From: Caldilineaceae bacterium
GTDB lineage: Bacteria; Chloroflexota; Anaerolineae; Caldilineales; Caldilineaceae
DNA: 64,000 bases
Assembly (NCBI GenBank): GCA_019637695.1
Contig: JAHBVG010000013.1
Location: forward strand, 1 to 64,000
Direction: 5' to 3'
Below are positions 1 through 8,252 of the stretch, one piece after another. The notes under the pieces were generated by a model, which saw only the letters and a program-made list of their open reading frames with translations, made no database searches and was not told where the DNA came from. A program made the translations under genes and the position numbers. Within the stretch, counting starts at the first letter, position 1; every line of letters starts with the position of its first letter.

Positions 1-73
1 GATGTCGGCCATGATCTGTGTATCAAACCTCGATATGACGGAGACGCTCGGAGCCTATGTCAGAAATGAGAAA

Positions 74-100
74 GACGGCAGGGGATGCCTCCCTGCCGTC
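74..100 (-). terminator. Intrinsic terminator after rplT
   Basis: A perfect 10-bp stem (GACGGCAGGG with CCCTGCCGTC) closes a 7-nt loop 43 bases past the rplT stop. Read on the minus strand it is followed by CTTTCTC, a short T-rich tail. It probably ends the infC-rpmI-rplT transcript. Nothing else is visible in bases 1-142. Confidence 0.8.
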
Positions 101-142
101 CATCGTGTCTGCCGATATAAGACTGATTCGTTACCGAAAGGA

Positions 143-499
143 CTACGCCAGTTGGGTCTTGGCCAGATCGGCCAGCCTGGTAAACGTAGCAGCATCGCGC
201 GCGGCGATGTCAGCCAACAGCTTGCGATCCACCTGTACATTGGCTTGTTTCAGCCCATGGACAAGACGGCTGTAACTCAGGCCGTTCAAGCGCGCTGCTG
301 CGTTAATGCGGGTGATCCAGAGACGGCGGAAATCGCGTTTACGGTTGCGTCGATCGCGGAATGCATAAAAGAGAGATTTCAGCATCGCTTCGTTCGCCCG
401 GCGGAAGAGTTTCGAGCGTGTGCCGAATTGGCCCTTGGTAAATTTTAAGACTTTTTTGTGACGATTACGGGCGTAGACCCGTGGTGATGAACGTGGCAT
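143..499 (-). CDS. rplT: 50S ribosomal protein L20 (bL20)
   Basis: Binds 23S rRNA early in assembly of the large ribosomal subunit; in many bacteria it also represses its own operon. The 118 residues match the usual length. The protein opens with [16 protein letters not shown], the basic N-terminal extension of the family, and contains the conserved [16 protein letters not shown] segment in the globular half. The ATG is preceded by GGAAGGAGAAAGAA, a strong ribosome binding site. It is the last gene of the conserved infC-rpmI-rplT order. The 127-nt gap to rpmI carries a small hairpin, so L20 synthesis may be tuned separately. Confidence 0.97.
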   Translation of the reverse strand: MPRSSPRVYARNRHKKVLKFTKGQFGTRSKLFRRANEAMLKSLFYAFRDRRNRKRDFRRLWITRINAAARLNGLSYSRLVHGLKQANVQVDRKLLADIAARDAATFTRLADLAKTQLA

Positions 500-596
500 T
501 TCTTTCTCCTTCCGTGATGGCGGGCGTTTGGGGCAGATCCCCTTGCGCCGCTTTCTCCTGGCCGGTCACGTACTGATGGAATGAATGATTCAAAAC

Positions 597-616
597 GCAG
601 GCGTCCGCGCACCTGC
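597..616 (-). promoter_or_regulatory. Hairpin between rpmI and rplT
   Basis: On the minus strand GCAGGTG and CGCCTGC can pair (7 bp with one G-U) around a 6-nt loop, followed by GTTTTG. It sits just after the rpmI stop. It could be a weak attenuator or an RNA fold for L20 feedback; the short stem makes this tentative. Confidence 0.35.
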
Positions 617-626
617 AAACGCGCGT

Positions 627-827
627 TTACTCGGTTGGGTTCGCCACCGTCTGCTTGACGATATTGATCAATACCTTGTGTTCGCTGGGGACGGCATGAC
701 GCAGATCCGCAGTCCGACGCTTGTTGCGGCGGAGATGGCTGCGACCCTGTTTCATGCGCATGAGCTTGCCGTTCTTGGTGACCCGGAAGCGCTTCTTGGT
801 ACCCTTATGGGTTTTCATCTTCGGCAT
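627..827 (-). CDS. rpmI: 50S ribosomal protein L35 (bL35)
   Basis: Small basic protein of the large ribosomal subunit. The 66 residues start with [20 protein letters not shown], the family signature, and keep the central R/K-rich stretch that contacts rRNA ([14 protein letters not shown]). The ATG follows a GGAG ribosome binding site about 7 bases upstream. It lies between infC (147-nt gap with a hairpin) and rplT, the standard arrangement. Nothing is unusual in length or sequence. Confidence 0.97.
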   Translation of the reverse strand: MPKMKTHKGTKKRFRVTKNGKLMRMKQGRSHLRRNKRRTADLRHAVPSEHKVLINIVKQTVANPTE

Positions 828-869
828 GATGTTAAACTCCGTTCTAGACCTGCTATCGGCAGACGTACA

Positions 870-892
870 AAACGGGCTGTGAAAGCCCGTTT
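870..892 (-). promoter_or_regulatory. Terminator-like hairpin between infC and rpmI
   Basis: A perfect 9-bp stem (AAACGGGCT with AGCCCGTTT) with a 5-nt loop. On the minus strand the stem is followed by TTGTACG after its own Ts, so it resembles a weak intrinsic terminator. It would lower ribosomal protein expression relative to IF-3, or take part in L20 autoregulation. Confidence 0.5.
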
Positions 893-974
893 GATTTACG
901 ACTTACTATTTTAGCATTTGCGCATCAAAAAACCTAAAACGCAAGGCCCTGATTTGAAATAATATGCTGTGCGC

Positions 975-1493
<519 letters not shown>

Positions 1494-1552
1494 ATCAGGG
1501 CTCCTTTTGTTCGATGAAGCGATAGACAGGTTGGGGATCGGGCAATCCAAAA

Positions 1553-1596
1553 GGCAACTTTCGCCCGGAAACCCATAGAGAAACCGTAAAGTTGCC
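1553..1596 (-). promoter_or_regulatory. 5' leader hairpin of the infC operon
   Basis: GGCAACTTT (nearest the RNA start) pairs perfectly with AAAGTTGCC over 9 bp around a 26-nt loop, and is followed by TTTT. The first arm begins within a base or so of the expected transcription start, so the mRNA would start with a closed hairpin. It may protect the 5' end or act as an attenuator/L20 target. I see no clear match to the known Firmicutes L20 leader. Confidence 0.55.
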
Positions 1597-1603
1597 GACA
1601 CAA

Positions 1604-1632
1604 AGTATAGCATCCCCTTCGGGTGGCGTCAA
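1604..1632 (-). promoter_or_regulatory. Sigma-70-type promoter of infC-rpmI-rplT
   Basis: TTGACG (-35, 1627-1632) and TATACT (-10, 1604-1609) are separated by exactly 17 bases on the minus strand. The expected start of transcription is near 1597, about 104 bases before the ATT start of infC. Confidence 0.85.
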
Positions 1633-1714
1633 ATGTTTTTTTGCGATTATGGTAAAATTCATCTATTACGATCTGCTTACTTCCAATCCCTTCCTAGCCC
1701 TTTGAGAGAAGATT

Positions 1715-4411
1715 ATGACCGAATCCTTTTCATTTCACGATATCGCCCGCTTACCCCTGCCTGGAGATAACGTCGCTATCGCCACTCAAAAACTGGCAGC
1801 GGGTACAAGGATCCATTACAATGGCGCTACCTTTGGATTAGATTACACTGTCCTGGAGGGGCACCGTTTCGCTGTGGAAGCCATTGCCCCCGGCGACAAA
1901 CTGCTGTCTTGGAATCTGCCCTTTGGCGTTGCGCTGCGCCCAATTGCGCCAGGGGAGTATGTTGCAAATGCCGAGATGCTCCATGCGCTGAGTGGACGCG
2001 CCATCGACTTTGTCTTGCCGGCTATGCCCAACTTCGCCGATCACCTTGAACCCTACGTGATAGATGAAGCTACGTTCCGCCCAGCCGCGCAGGTGGATCG
2101 CTACGACCACGACGCTACATTTCAGGGCTATCGGCGACCCGATGGACGGGGCGTGGGTACGCGCAATATGATCGTACTGCTGGGTACGTCCTCGCGCACG
2201 GGTGGATTTGTCAAACAGTTGGAGGTAAGGTTGGCCGGGGCCGCCGACGGTTACGAGAATGTAGACGGGATCGTGGTGGTGGCTCACACCGAGGGTGGAC
2301 ACGAAAATCCTAACAATCTTGAGTTCGTCTTGCGCACGTTGGCCGGGTTCATGGTTCATCCTAATGTGGGCGCGGTGCTGGCGGTGGATTACGGGTTGGA
2401 ACCCGTGACCAATGAGATGCTTCGCCAATACATGGTCGCTCACGGCTATGCGCTGGATAAGGTGCCGCACAGTTTCCTCTCGATTACGGGTGGATTTCAG
2501 ACAGCGCTGGCCGAAGCCGAAACCACGGTGCGCGGCTGGCTGGAGGAGGTCAACCGCACGCCGCGCACAGCGGAATCGCTCGCCCATCTCAGGATCGCAC
2601 TCCAATGCGGCGGATCAGATGCGTTTTCGGGTATTTCGGGAAATCCACTGACGTCGTGGGTTGCGCGCGAGGTGATCCGCTATGGCGGCGCCGCCAATCT
2701 GGCCGAAACCGATGAGTTGATCGGCGCGGAACCCTATGTGTTGCAAAAGGTGCGCGATGTGGAGACGGCGCGCCGCTTCCTTGAAAGTATCGAGCGCTTC
2801 ACCGAGCGGGCAGCCTGGCATGGCGCATCCGCCGCGGGCAATCCCTCTGGGGGGAACAAATACCGCGGACTTTACAACATTGTACTCAAGTCCATCGGCG
2901 CAGCCATGAAACGCCATCCCGATGTGCGCCTCGACTATGTGATCCCCTATGGAGAGCCAATGGCGCAACCGGGCTACTATTTTATGGATAGCCCTGGCAA
3001 CGATCTGGAGAGTATTGCAGGGCAGGTGGCGGCGGGCTGTAATCTAATCTTCTTCATCACGGGCAATGGATCGATCACCAATTTCCCCTTTGTGCCGACG
3101 ATAAAAGTTGTCACCACCAGTCGCCGCTACCGGCTGCTCAGCCGTGAGATGGATGTCAACGCCGGCGCCTATCTTGACGGCACGCCTATGGACGATCTGG
3201 GCGCGCAGACGTTTAATTTAACCGTGGCCGTGTGTTCGGGGCAGCGGACAGTAGGCGAGCAGGCCGGCCATGCTCAGGTCCAACTCTGGCGCGACTGGCG
3301 ACAGACCGACGAAAGTAACCTGGCGCGTCTCCTTTACGCGCCCCAACCTCAGGGCGTCCCGCTCCCGCTCACTTCTTCATCCCCTCGCGCCCTCACTCCC
3401 TCGCTCCCTCTCCTCTCAGCGCCGCGCATCGCCCTCATTCTCCCTACCAGCCTCTGCGCCGGGCAGATCGCGCAGATGATGGCAGGCCGCTTCAATCGGG
3501 AAGGAGTAGGGAGAGCGCGGGGAATTGAGCGCTTTGTGGCGTTGGTCCACACAGAGGGTTGCGGCAACTCAGGGGGACCATCCGAGCAGCTTTATGTGCG
3601 CACACTGCTGGGTTATTTGCGCCATCCGCTGGTGGCCCATTGCCTGTTATTGGAGCATGGCTGCGAGAAGACGCACAATGATTTCATCCGCCACGAGATC
3701 GAACGGTTGGGGCTGGATGAGGAAAACTTTGGCTGGGCGAGCATCCAAATGGACGGCGGCATTGATGCGGTGATGGAGAAGAGCCGGGATTGGTTTGAGA
3801 GCCGGTTTGCCGTGGATCAACCGTCAGTGCGCCTGCCGCTGGGGATGGACTCGATCCGCCTGGGGCTGATGAGCGTTGGTCCTCTTTCGGATGTGGCGCA
3901 ACAGGCGTTGGCCGAATTAAGCAGAGCCATTGTGGCGACAGGCGGCGCGCTGGTTGTACCCGAGAATGCTTCGCTGCTGTCATCACCTGGCTATCGGGCT
4001 GGCACTGTGGGCGTGGGGACGATCCTGCCCACGCTGGCGTATGGACAGGCGCTGGCCGATGCATTCTCGCCAGTGGGCTTCCATGTGATGGAGACCCCCA
4101 CCGCGCATTGGACGGAAACGCTGACAGGGCTGGGTGCAACGGGCGCCGATGCAGTGCTGGCCTATGTGGGTGAACACCCGATCCAGGGACATCCGCTGCT
4201 GCCGGTGGTGCAGGTCACAGCCGAGGAAGGTGTGGAGCAGCGCTTCACCGCAGATATGGATCTGATCCTGGGCGGCGATCCTACTGCGTGGCCGCAGACG
4301 CTGCTTGATCTCATGGCTGATGTACTATCCCAGCGCTACGCGCCCAAACTCACCCAGCAGGGGAACATCGACTTCCAGTTCACCCGCGGCCTGCTGGGCG
4401 TGTCGCTCTGA
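1715..4411 (+). CDS. Duplicated UxaA-type altronate/galactarate dehydratase-like protein
   Basis: UxaA-family enzymes dehydrate aldonic or aldaric acids such as altronate on the way to 2-keto-3-deoxygluconate. This protein has 898 residues, almost twice the usual ~500. Residues 1-95 are a SAF domain. Residues ~140-550 form a full UxaA unit (DGRGVGTRNMIVLLG, CGGSDAFSGISGNP, GYYFMDSPGNDLESIAGQVA). Residues ~570-898 are a second, diverged unit joined by a Ser/Pro/Leu linker. The conserved cysteines differ between copies: copy 1 has HTEGGHE and YGLEP, copy 2 keeps HTEGCGN (Cys616) and HGCEK (Cys650). The second C-terminal part is poorly conserved. The ATG at 1715 follows GAGAGAAG. It heads a plus-strand carbohydrate-acid island with an oligogalacturonate lyase next. 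The exact substrate is not known. Confidence 0.85.
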   Translation: MTESFSFHDIARLPLPGDNVAIATQKLAAGTRIHYNGATFGLDYTVLEGHRFAVEAIAPGDKLLSWNLPFGVALRPIAPGEYVANAEMLHALSGRAIDFVLPAMPNFADHLEPYVIDEATFRPAAQVDRYDHDATFQGYRRPDGRGVGTRNMIVLLGTSSRTGGFVKQLEVRLAGAADGYENVDGIVVVAHTEGGHENPNNLEFVLRTLAGFMVHPNVGAVLAVDYGLEPVTNEMLRQYMVAHGYALDKVPHSFLSITGGFQTALAEAETTVRGWLEEVNRTPRTAESLAHLRIALQCGGSDAFSGISGNPLTSWVAREVIRYGGAANLAETDELIGAEPYVLQKVRDVETARRFLESIERFTERAAWHGASAAGNPSGGNKYRGLYNIVLKSIGAAMKRHPDVRLDYVIPYGEPMAQPGYYFMDSPGNDLESIAGQVAAGCNLIFFITGNGSITNFPFVPTIKVVTTSRRYRLLSREMDVNAGAYLDGTPMDDLGAQTFNLTVAVCSGQRTVGEQAGHAQVQLWRDWRQTDESNLARLLYAPQPQGVPLPLTSSSPRALTPSLPLLSAPRIALILPTSLCAGQIAQMMAGRFNREGVGRARGIERFVALVHTEGCGNSGGPSEQLYVRTLLGYLRHPLVAHCLLLEHGCEKTHNDFIRHEIERLGLDEENFGWASIQMDGGIDAVMEKSRDWFESRFAVDQPSVRLPLGMDSIRLGLMSVGPLSDVAQQALAELSRAIVATGGALVVPENASLLSSPGYRAGTVGVGTILPTLAYGQALADAFSPVGFHVMETPTAHWTETLTGLGATGADAVLAYVGEHPIQGHPLLPVVQVTAEEGVEQRFTADMDLILGGDPTAWPQTLLDLMADVLSQRYAPKLTQQGNIDFQFTRGLLGVSL

Positions 4412-4462
4412 ACCGGAAAAAGATCAACACAAAGCACAGAAGCAGAGAAAGGATATGAAACT

Positions 4463-5605
4463 ATGAGCGTAGGTCAGGTGTTTGCGCCAGAGTGGACGGT
4501 CTACGACGATCCCATTTCGGGTGTGCCTGTAAAGCAGTTGACCAATTACAAAGGGCACAGTCATCATTTCTATTTCACCAACCCCGGCTGGTATGCTGGG
4601 GGAACGAAGTTGCTCTTCGGCTCGGATCGCGAGAACCGCGCTAATCTCTTCAGTATCGATCTGGCAAGCGGCGAGATTACCCAATTGACCGATCTGGAAC
4701 CGGTGGCTCCACCCTACGAAACTGAATTTATCTTCTCGTGCGTCAACCCACTGCGCGACGAAGCCTATTTCTGGTACAACGGCCAGATGATGGCGATTGA
4801 TCTGCAAAGCTATGAGAGTCGCCCGCTGTGGACGGTTCCCAAAGGCTTTTTGCACAACATTATGAACGTCACCGCCGACGGTAAATTTGTCTGCACGGGG
4901 ATCTACGAAGATCTCTCGCACAAGTTCAAAGTGGATCTGCTCCACGGCTATGTCGGCTTCCGTGAATACATGATCGCTAATCCCCTCAGCCAGATCATGC
5001 GGGTTGCCACCGATGGCAGCGGGGCTAAGGTGGCTTGGGGGGAGAACGCATGGATCGGCCATGTCAACACCTCGCCCACCCAGCCCCATCTGCTCACCTT
5101 CTGCCATGAAGGCCCCTGGCATGAAGTGGACAACCGCATCTGGGGCCTCAACATCGACAGCGGCGAAGCCTGGCAGATCCGCCCGCGTACCCATGCCGGC
5201 GAACGGGTCGGCCATGAGTATTGGTACGCGGATGGCGTCAATTTGGGCTATCACGGCGCGTCGGCGGATGGTAGCCACAAGCTCTTTGGCCGCATCCGCT
5301 ACGATAACTCAGACCTGTTGGAAGTTAACTTTCCCCACGAGACCGGGCACATCCACTCCAACGACCACAACTTGATCGTGGGGGATGCGGGTCGCGTGGT
5401 GCGCCTGTGGCAGTGGAACGGCGCGGATTTTGACGGTCCTCGCGTGTTGTGCGAACACCGCAGCAGTATGCACGTACAAAAGCTGCATGTGCATCCGCGC
5501 TTCAACGCCGCGGGGACGCACGTTCTCTTCACCAGCGACCGCAGCGGCTACGGCAATCTTTATCTTGTGGAGATGCCAAACTTCGAAGCGTTGCCAGAAC
5601 TGTAG
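4463..5605 (+). CDS. ogl: Oligogalacturonate lyase family protein
   Basis: PL22-type lyases are seven-bladed beta-propellers that cleave short, usually unsaturated, oligogalacturonides from pectin by beta-elimination in the cytoplasm. The 380-residue length is typical and there is no signal peptide. Near the end, MHVQKLHVHP gives Gln339, His342 and His344, the Q-x-x-H-x-H pattern that binds Mn2+ in characterised members; GHIHSNDHN (around residue 300) fits the remaining metal histidine. Repeated blades appear as LLFGSDRENRANLFSID and LFTSDRSGYGNLYLVEM. AAAGGA lies 9 bases before the ATG. It follows the UxaA-like gene by 51 bases, which suggests use of plant pectin or a related uronate. Some homologues act on other saccharides, so pectin is an inference. 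Confidence 0.85.
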   Translation: MSVGQVFAPEWTVYDDPISGVPVKQLTNYKGHSHHFYFTNPGWYAGGTKLLFGSDRENRANLFSIDLASGEITQLTDLEPVAPPYETEFIFSCVNPLRDEAYFWYNGQMMAIDLQSYESRPLWTVPKGFLHNIMNVTADGKFVCTGIYEDLSHKFKVDLLHGYVGFREYMIANPLSQIMRVATDGSGAKVAWGENAWIGHVNTSPTQPHLLTFCHEGPWHEVDNRIWGLNIDSGEAWQIRPRTHAGERVGHEYWYADGVNLGYHGASADGSHKLFGRIRYDNSDLLEVNFPHETGHIHSNDHNLIVGDAGRVVRLWQWNGADFDGPRVLCEHRSSMHVQKLHVHPRFNAAGTHVLFTSDRSGYGNLYLVEMPNFEALPEL

Positions 5606-5620
5606 AGATTTACGATTGAT

Positions 5621-5745
5621 GATTGACGATTGACGATTGTCTGGTTAACCAAGTGAATGGATAGCTTGAAACCGAAGCCGTTCTACCCCACCAACTACCA
5701 AATGTAGCATCACGTTCTCAACATGACAATCGTCAATCGTCAATC
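5621..5745. repeat. Inverted pair of ATTGACG heptamer arrays
   Basis: Left arm 5621-5640 consists of GATTGAC-type heptamers; right arm 5726-5745 is its exact 20-bp inverse complement, with further degenerate units to 5759. The arms enclose an 85-base unique spacer and fill the gap between the lyase and the cupin. The hairpin may end or stabilise the lyase transcript. Confidence 0.85.
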
Positions 5746-5770
5746 GCCAATCATCAATCAAGGAGCATCC

Positions 5771-6088
5771 ATGATCTTCCACGAACTGAACGTCAAAGGC
5801 ATTACCCGCTATCTGCACGACGCCGAACTGGGCGAGAAGGACCTGCGGCTGCACATCTCTCAGGTGGACCCCGGCGGGCGCTCCCATCCTCCCCATCAAC
5901 ATGGCGGCTTTGAGGCGTTTTACATCCTCGAAGGCCAGGGCACGGTGGAGATCGACGGCGACGAATTTGTGATCCACGCCAACGAGGCCGCGGTCTTCAA
6001 CCCGCGCAAGATGCACGGCCTGCGCAACGACGGAGAGACTATATTGCGCTACATCGTACTCAGGGCGGGAGATGACGGGATGCAGTGA
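5771..6088 (+). CDS. Single-domain cupin protein
   Basis: Small beta-barrel, 105 residues, with both cupin motifs: HPPHQHGGFEAFYILEGQG (His-x-His, Glu, Gly) and NPRKMHGLRN with the later metal His. Such proteins bind a divalent metal and often isomerise or open sugar acids. Next to an oligogalacturonate lyase, a KdgF-like step (linearising unsaturated galacturonate) is possible but the sequence is not clearly KdgF. I chose the ATG at 5771 because AAGGAG lies 5 bases upstream; the frame is open further upstream but runs into the heptamer repeat. Confidence 0.85.
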   Translation: MIFHELNVKGITRYLHDAELGEKDLRLHISQVDPGGRSHPPHQHGGFEAFYILEGQGTVEIDGDEFVIHANEAAVFNPRKMHGLRNDGETILRYIVLRAGDDGMQ

Positions 6089-6110
6089 CGATTCATCGAG
6101 CAAAAACGTG

Positions 6111-6142
6111 CAATATCCAATACCCAATATCCAATACCCAAC
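6111..6142. repeat. Heptamer array (CAATATC/CAATACC)
   Basis: Four heptamers of the form CAATAYC plus a partial one lie between the cupin and the oxidoreductase genes, ending 8 bases before the ribosome binding site of the next gene. Confidence 0.85.
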
Positions 6143-6160
6143 TCTAGATAGGACCCTTTG

Positions 6161-7204
6161 ATGACAGATCCTCAACCCATCCGCGTCGGTATTGCCGGGC
6201 TAGGGCGCAGTGGATGGGGCATCCATGCCCGGTTGTTGGACCCACTGCGCGAGCAGTTTCAGGTGGCAGCGGTGGTGGACGACGATCCCAGCCGTCGCGA
6301 GGAAGCCGTGGAGCGCTTCGATTGTATGGCCTATGAAGATTACGCCGATCTGCTGGCCGATAAAGCGGTGGAACTGGTGGTGGTGGCCTTGCCCAGCTTC
6401 CTCCACGCCGAGCGTTCGATTGCGGCATTGGAGGCGGGCAAGCATGTGGTCTGCGAAAAACCCATGGCGACATCATTGGCCGACGCCGACGCCATGATCG
6501 CCGCCGCCGAGCGCACGGGCAACATTCTCGCCATCTTCCAAAACCGGCGCTATGATCACGATTTTGTCAAAGTGCGAGAGATTATCGACTCTGGCGTGCT
6601 GGGGCGTATTGTGCAGATCCGCATGACCGAATCCAAGTTTGGCCGCCGCTGGGATTGGCAGACCTTGAAACAGTACGGCGGCGGATCGCTCAACAATACC
6701 GGTCCCCATTATCTCGACCAGGCGCTGCAACTCTTCGGTGAGGCCACGCCGCAGGTGATCCTCTGCCATTTGGACCGCACGCTCACCCTGGGCGACGCCG
6801 ACGACCATGTGAAGTTGGTCTTGCGCGGCGAGAACGCGCCCACCATCGACATTGAGATCAGCAGTTGCGACGCCTATCCCGCCGAAAAGTGGCACATCCT
6901 GGGGACGGGCGGCGGGCTGCACGGGACTCCCCGCGAACTACATTGGAAGACCTTTGATCCCGCCCAATTGCCAGAGCGCGTCCTCGACACCGCGCCCACA
7001 CCGGATCGCAGCTACAACCGCGATGAGATCCCGTGGCAGGAGCATTCCTGGCGCATTGAAGAGTCCACTGCGCCCGGCGAACCAGGCTTCTACCTTGATC
7101 TCCATGAGACTATCCGCCACGGCGCGCCGTTGACCATCACCCCGCAGAGTGTGCGCCGCGTCATCTGGCTGCAAGAGACGTGTCACCAGTTGTCGCCTGT
7201 TTGA
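6161..7204 (+). CDS. Gfo/Idh/MocA family NAD(P)-dependent oxidoreductase
   Basis: Sugar or sugar-acid dehydrogenase of the glucose-fructose oxidoreductase family; cytoplasmic. The 347 residues begin with the dinucleotide-binding fold VGIAGLGRSGWGIHARLL. CEKPMATS near residue 105 carries the family Lys, and GGGSLNNTGPHYLDQALQLF holds the substrate-side His of the C-terminal sheet domain. ATG 6161 follows AGGA at 7 bases; an upstream TTG in frame is less likely. It lies in the catabolic island after the cupin. The substrate cannot be told from sequence. Confidence 0.9.
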   Translation: MTDPQPIRVGIAGLGRSGWGIHARLLDPLREQFQVAAVVDDDPSRREEAVERFDCMAYEDYADLLADKAVELVVVALPSFLHAERSIAALEAGKHVVCEKPMATSLADADAMIAAAERTGNILAIFQNRRYDHDFVKVREIIDSGVLGRIVQIRMTESKFGRRWDWQTLKQYGGGSLNNTGPHYLDQALQLFGEATPQVILCHLDRTLTLGDADDHVKLVLRGENAPTIDIEISSCDAYPAEKWHILGTGGGLHGTPRELHWKTFDPAQLPERVLDTAPTPDRSYNRDEIPWQEHSWRIEESTAPGEPGFYLDLHETIRHGAPLTITPQSVRRVIWLQETCHQLSPV

Positions 7205-7409
7205 GGGATCGGGGACTGGGGATCGGGGACTGGGGACTGGGGATTAGGGACTGGGGAAGAGCATCTGAAATCTCATCATCCCCTATTCTCTCGTTCATAG
7301 CCATTGAAAGATTGAGTGGTTTCTAGTGACTACTAAGCCCATGCTCCAGGCGGGTCCGTGACCTGGCTAGAGCAAACTCGGCCCGATCCCCAGTCCCCAA
7401 TCCCCTCAT
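7205..7409. repeat. Inverted pair of GGGGACT heptamer arrays
   Basis: 7205-7257 is an array of GGGGACT, GGGGATC and GGGGATT heptamers starting right at the stop codon of the oxidoreductase. 7384-7409 carries the inverse form (CCCCAGT, CCCCAAT). Together they frame about 125 bases of unique DNA. This is the type of repeat called STRR in heterocystous cyanobacteria. Confidence 0.9.
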
Positions 7410-7411
7410 GG

Positions 7412-7417
7412 TATAAT
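7412..7417 (+). promoter_or_regulatory. Extended -10 promoter for the Uma2 gene
   Basis: A perfect TATAAT preceded by TGG (extended -10) lies 38 bases before the ATG. There is no convincing -35, because the upstream DNA is the heptamer array. Confidence 0.6.
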
Positions 7418-7455
7418 ACCGACACGTGCCGCACGGATTCCACAGGGAACGAACA

Positions 7456-8106
7456 ATGAGCCAGGCCAGAATCATCCACACAATCGAATACGATCCTGAA
7501 GCGGAACCCAAAGTGTTGCCCGAAGGGAAAGTAACCTTTGAGGAGTATTTGGCATGGGCCGACGAAGACATCGCCGCCGAATGGGAGAACGGGAGGATTG
7601 TTCTCATGTCACCAGCAGCAAGAATTCACCAAGCTATGGTGAGGTGGTTATCCACAGTATTAAGCCTTTACGTGCAACACCATGATCTGGGCGAAGTACT
7701 CATTGCGCCTTTTGCCGTGCGCCTGCGCGTCTCCGATCAAGGACGCGAACCGGATCTGCTCTTCGTGCGCACCGAAAATATGGATCGGTTGAAAAATACC
7801 TACCTTGATGGCGCAGCCGATCTTATCATCGAAGTGGCATCGCCCGAAAGCATGATGCGTGACCGGGGCCAAAAGTACATCGAATACGAAGCGGAAGGGG
7901 TAACCGAATACTGGCTCATCGATCCACAGCGTCGCAGCGCCGAGTTCCATCAACTGGGCGAGGATGGTCTCTATCGTCCTATCCTGCCCCAGGATCACAT
8001 TTATCATAGTGCTGTCGTTGTCGGTTTCTATCTCGACGTGCGCTGGCTCTGGCAAGATCCCCTGCCGGGTGAGTTGGAGATCCTGCGGACACTTCATGTC
8101 ATTTAG
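7456..8106 (+). CDS. Uma2 family (DUF820) restriction-endonuclease-fold protein
   Basis: Members of this family share the PD-(D/E)xK nuclease fold and are very abundant in cyanobacteria and Chloroflexota; their cellular role is not settled. The 216 residues contain EWENGRIVLMSPA, REPDLLFVRTEN, ADLIIEVASPES and RGQKYIEYEAEGVTEYWLID, which cover the Glu, Asp, Glu-x-Ala and Lys positions of the fold. The ATG at 7456 has AGGG 9 bases upstream; the open frame begins ten codons earlier. It has its own extended -10 promoter and repeat arrays on both sides, so it looks like an independent insertion into the catabolic island. Confidence 0.88.
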   Translation: MSQARIIHTIEYDPEAEPKVLPEGKVTFEEYLAWADEDIAAEWENGRIVLMSPAARIHQAMVRWLSTVLSLYVQHHDLGEVLIAPFAVRLRVSDQGREPDLLFVRTENMDRLKNTYLDGAADLIIEVASPESMMRDRGQKYIEYEAEGVTEYWLIDPQRRSAEFHQLGEDGLYRPILPQDHIYHSAVVVGFYLDVRWLWQDPLPGELEILRTLHVI

Positions 8107-8242
8107 CTGGGGAGTAGGGATTGGGGACTGGGGATCGCGTCAAGAATCGTCCAATCGCTATCTCGCAATCTCTCGTCCACAGCGGCCAGAAATTTTAGAG
8201 GCTCTACCCAGCCCCCGATCTCTACTCGCCAGTCCCTAATCC
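8107..8242. repeat. Second inverted pair of GGGGACT-type arrays
   Basis: 8107-8138 has GGGGAGT, GGGATTG and GGGGACT units; 8213-8242 has the inverse units (CCCCGAT, CCAGTCCCTAAT). They enclose about 75 bases with no gene and fill the gap after the Uma2 gene. Confidence 0.85.
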
Positions 8243-8252
8243 TCAAAGAACT

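Noticed and set aside
1494..1613. 40-codon N-terminal extension of infC
   Set aside because: Non-IF-3 sequence that overlaps the leader hairpin and begins above the predicted transcription start.
1838..2605. 255-codon minus-strand frame inside the UxaA-like gene
   Set aside because: Antisense to a clearly conserved protein; Arg/His-rich with no family resemblance.
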